Source: Echinicola strongylocentroti (GTDB lineage Bacteria; Bacteroidota; Bacteroidia; Cytophagales; Cyclobacteriaceae). From it: a stretch of DNA of 64,000 bases. The notes beneath the pieces were generated by a model. It searched no databases and was not told the DNA's origin. It was given only the letters and a program-made list of their open reading frames with translations. Every line of letters begins with the position of its first letter. Position 1 is the first letter of the stretch. Both the position numbers and the translations under genes were made by a program. Shown one piece after another: positions 63,663 to 64,000 of the stretch. The stretch is taken from NCBI RefSeq assembly GCF_003260975.1, contig NZ_CP030041.1, positions 620,001-684,000 on the forward strand, read 5' to 3'.

Positions 63663-64000
63663 TTAGCAATTCCCATCCACATCACATGCTACTCCATCAC
63701 CATTTCCGCTAAGATCCTGGACGGAAGGTTTGCTCTCCGCATATTCCTTCCAGGAAGTTGCCAATGCTTGGGAAAAAGTCTCCTTGGGCTGTGCTCCAGA
63801 CACCCCGTACTTCTCATTCATCACGAAAAAGGGCACACCCCTTACGCCAAGTTGATGGGATTCATAAATATCCTGGGTCACCAAAAGGTCCAAATCACGG
63901 GAATCAAGCGCTTCTTTTGACTTATCTGCATCCAGCCCCACTTCCACCGCCAGTCTTACCAACGTTTCCGGGTCAGCTGTATTGGCTCCCTCCGTAAAAT
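63663..64000 (-). CDS. DsbA-family (FrnE-like) oxidoreductase, C-terminal part
   Basis: The frame is open through the right edge, so the 5' part with the active-site CxxC is missing. Visible residues FTEGANTADPETLVRLAVEVGLD, then ESHQLGVRGVPFFVMNEKYGVSGAQPKETF match the second half of FrnE-like DsbA family proteins, including the cis-Pro segment GVP. The last part, DLSGNGDGVACDVDGNC, is an unusual Gly/Asp-rich tail with two cysteines. FrnE-like proteins are thiol-disulfide oxidoreductases or isomerases, many cytoplasmic. Confidence 0.85.
   Translation of the reverse strand, partial: FTEGANTADPETLVRLAVEVGLDADKSKEALDSRDLDLLVTQDIYESHQLGVRGVPFFVMNEKYGVSGAQPKETFSQALATSWKEYAESKPSVQDLSGNGDGVACDVDGNC

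Overview
The window reads as chromosomal DNA of a marine or saprophytic member of Bacteroidota, most likely in the Cytophagales/Cyclobacteriaceae (Echinicola, Cyclobacterium, Algoriphagus type). The reasons are two SusC/SusD pairs, a giant hybrid two-component regulator next to glycoside hydrolases, a FISUMP lipoprotein, a LytS/LytTR pair, lipoproteins with Bacteroidetes-style lipoboxes, and promoters of the TTG-N19-21-TAnnTTTG type (clearest in front of smc). The genus is an inference from gene style, not from a marker gene. No rRNA, tRNA or CRISPR array was seen.

Layout. 1-648 is the 3' end of topB. 731-1358 is a 628-bp non-coding repeat whose second copy lies inverted at 55838-56636. 1.8-18.9 kb is a mixed region: a lone receiver protein, a purple-acid-phosphatase-like enzyme, VOC and SRPBCC proteins, a PI-PLC-like lipoprotein, an S41 peptidase, a sulfatase, a FISUMP lipoprotein, a 3'-5' exonuclease, EcsC, a YfcE-type phosphodiesterase, DUF808, a frameshifted aldehyde dehydrogenase, a decayed zeta-toxin-like locus and pdhB. 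19.6-24.1 kb is a SusC/SusD pair without enzymes. 24.1-25.2 kb is a repeat graveyard. 25.2-26.4 kb is a PagL-like outer-membrane protein.

26.8-42.4 kb is a polysaccharide utilization locus on the minus strand: susC, susD, GH92 mannosidase, an unrecognised membrane-anchored protein, GH29 fucosidase and a hybrid sensor/regulator. The set suggests a glycan containing alpha-mannose and alpha-fucose. 42.9-47.6 kb has a TonB-dependent receptor divergent from a LytS/LytTR pair. 48.1-60.3 kb is largely housekeeping: guanine deaminase, PLP decarboxylase, leuA, ffh and smc. 60.5-61.1 kb is a PIN toxin-antitoxin pair, then a B12/radical-SAM protein and the 3' end of a DsbA-family gene at the right edge.

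The strongest unusual signal is in the intergenic DNA. A 166/184-bp element, imperfectly palindromic over its whole length, with CCCGG ends and flanked by 5-bp TTTAA or TTAAA direct repeats, occurs six times in good condition and several more times in decayed form. One copy sits inside copy B of the 628-bp repeat, and copy A shows the matching unoccupied site, so insertion with a 5-bp target duplication can be read directly. At least five other small repeat families share the window, including heptanucleotide tandem repeats placed right after or near stop codons.
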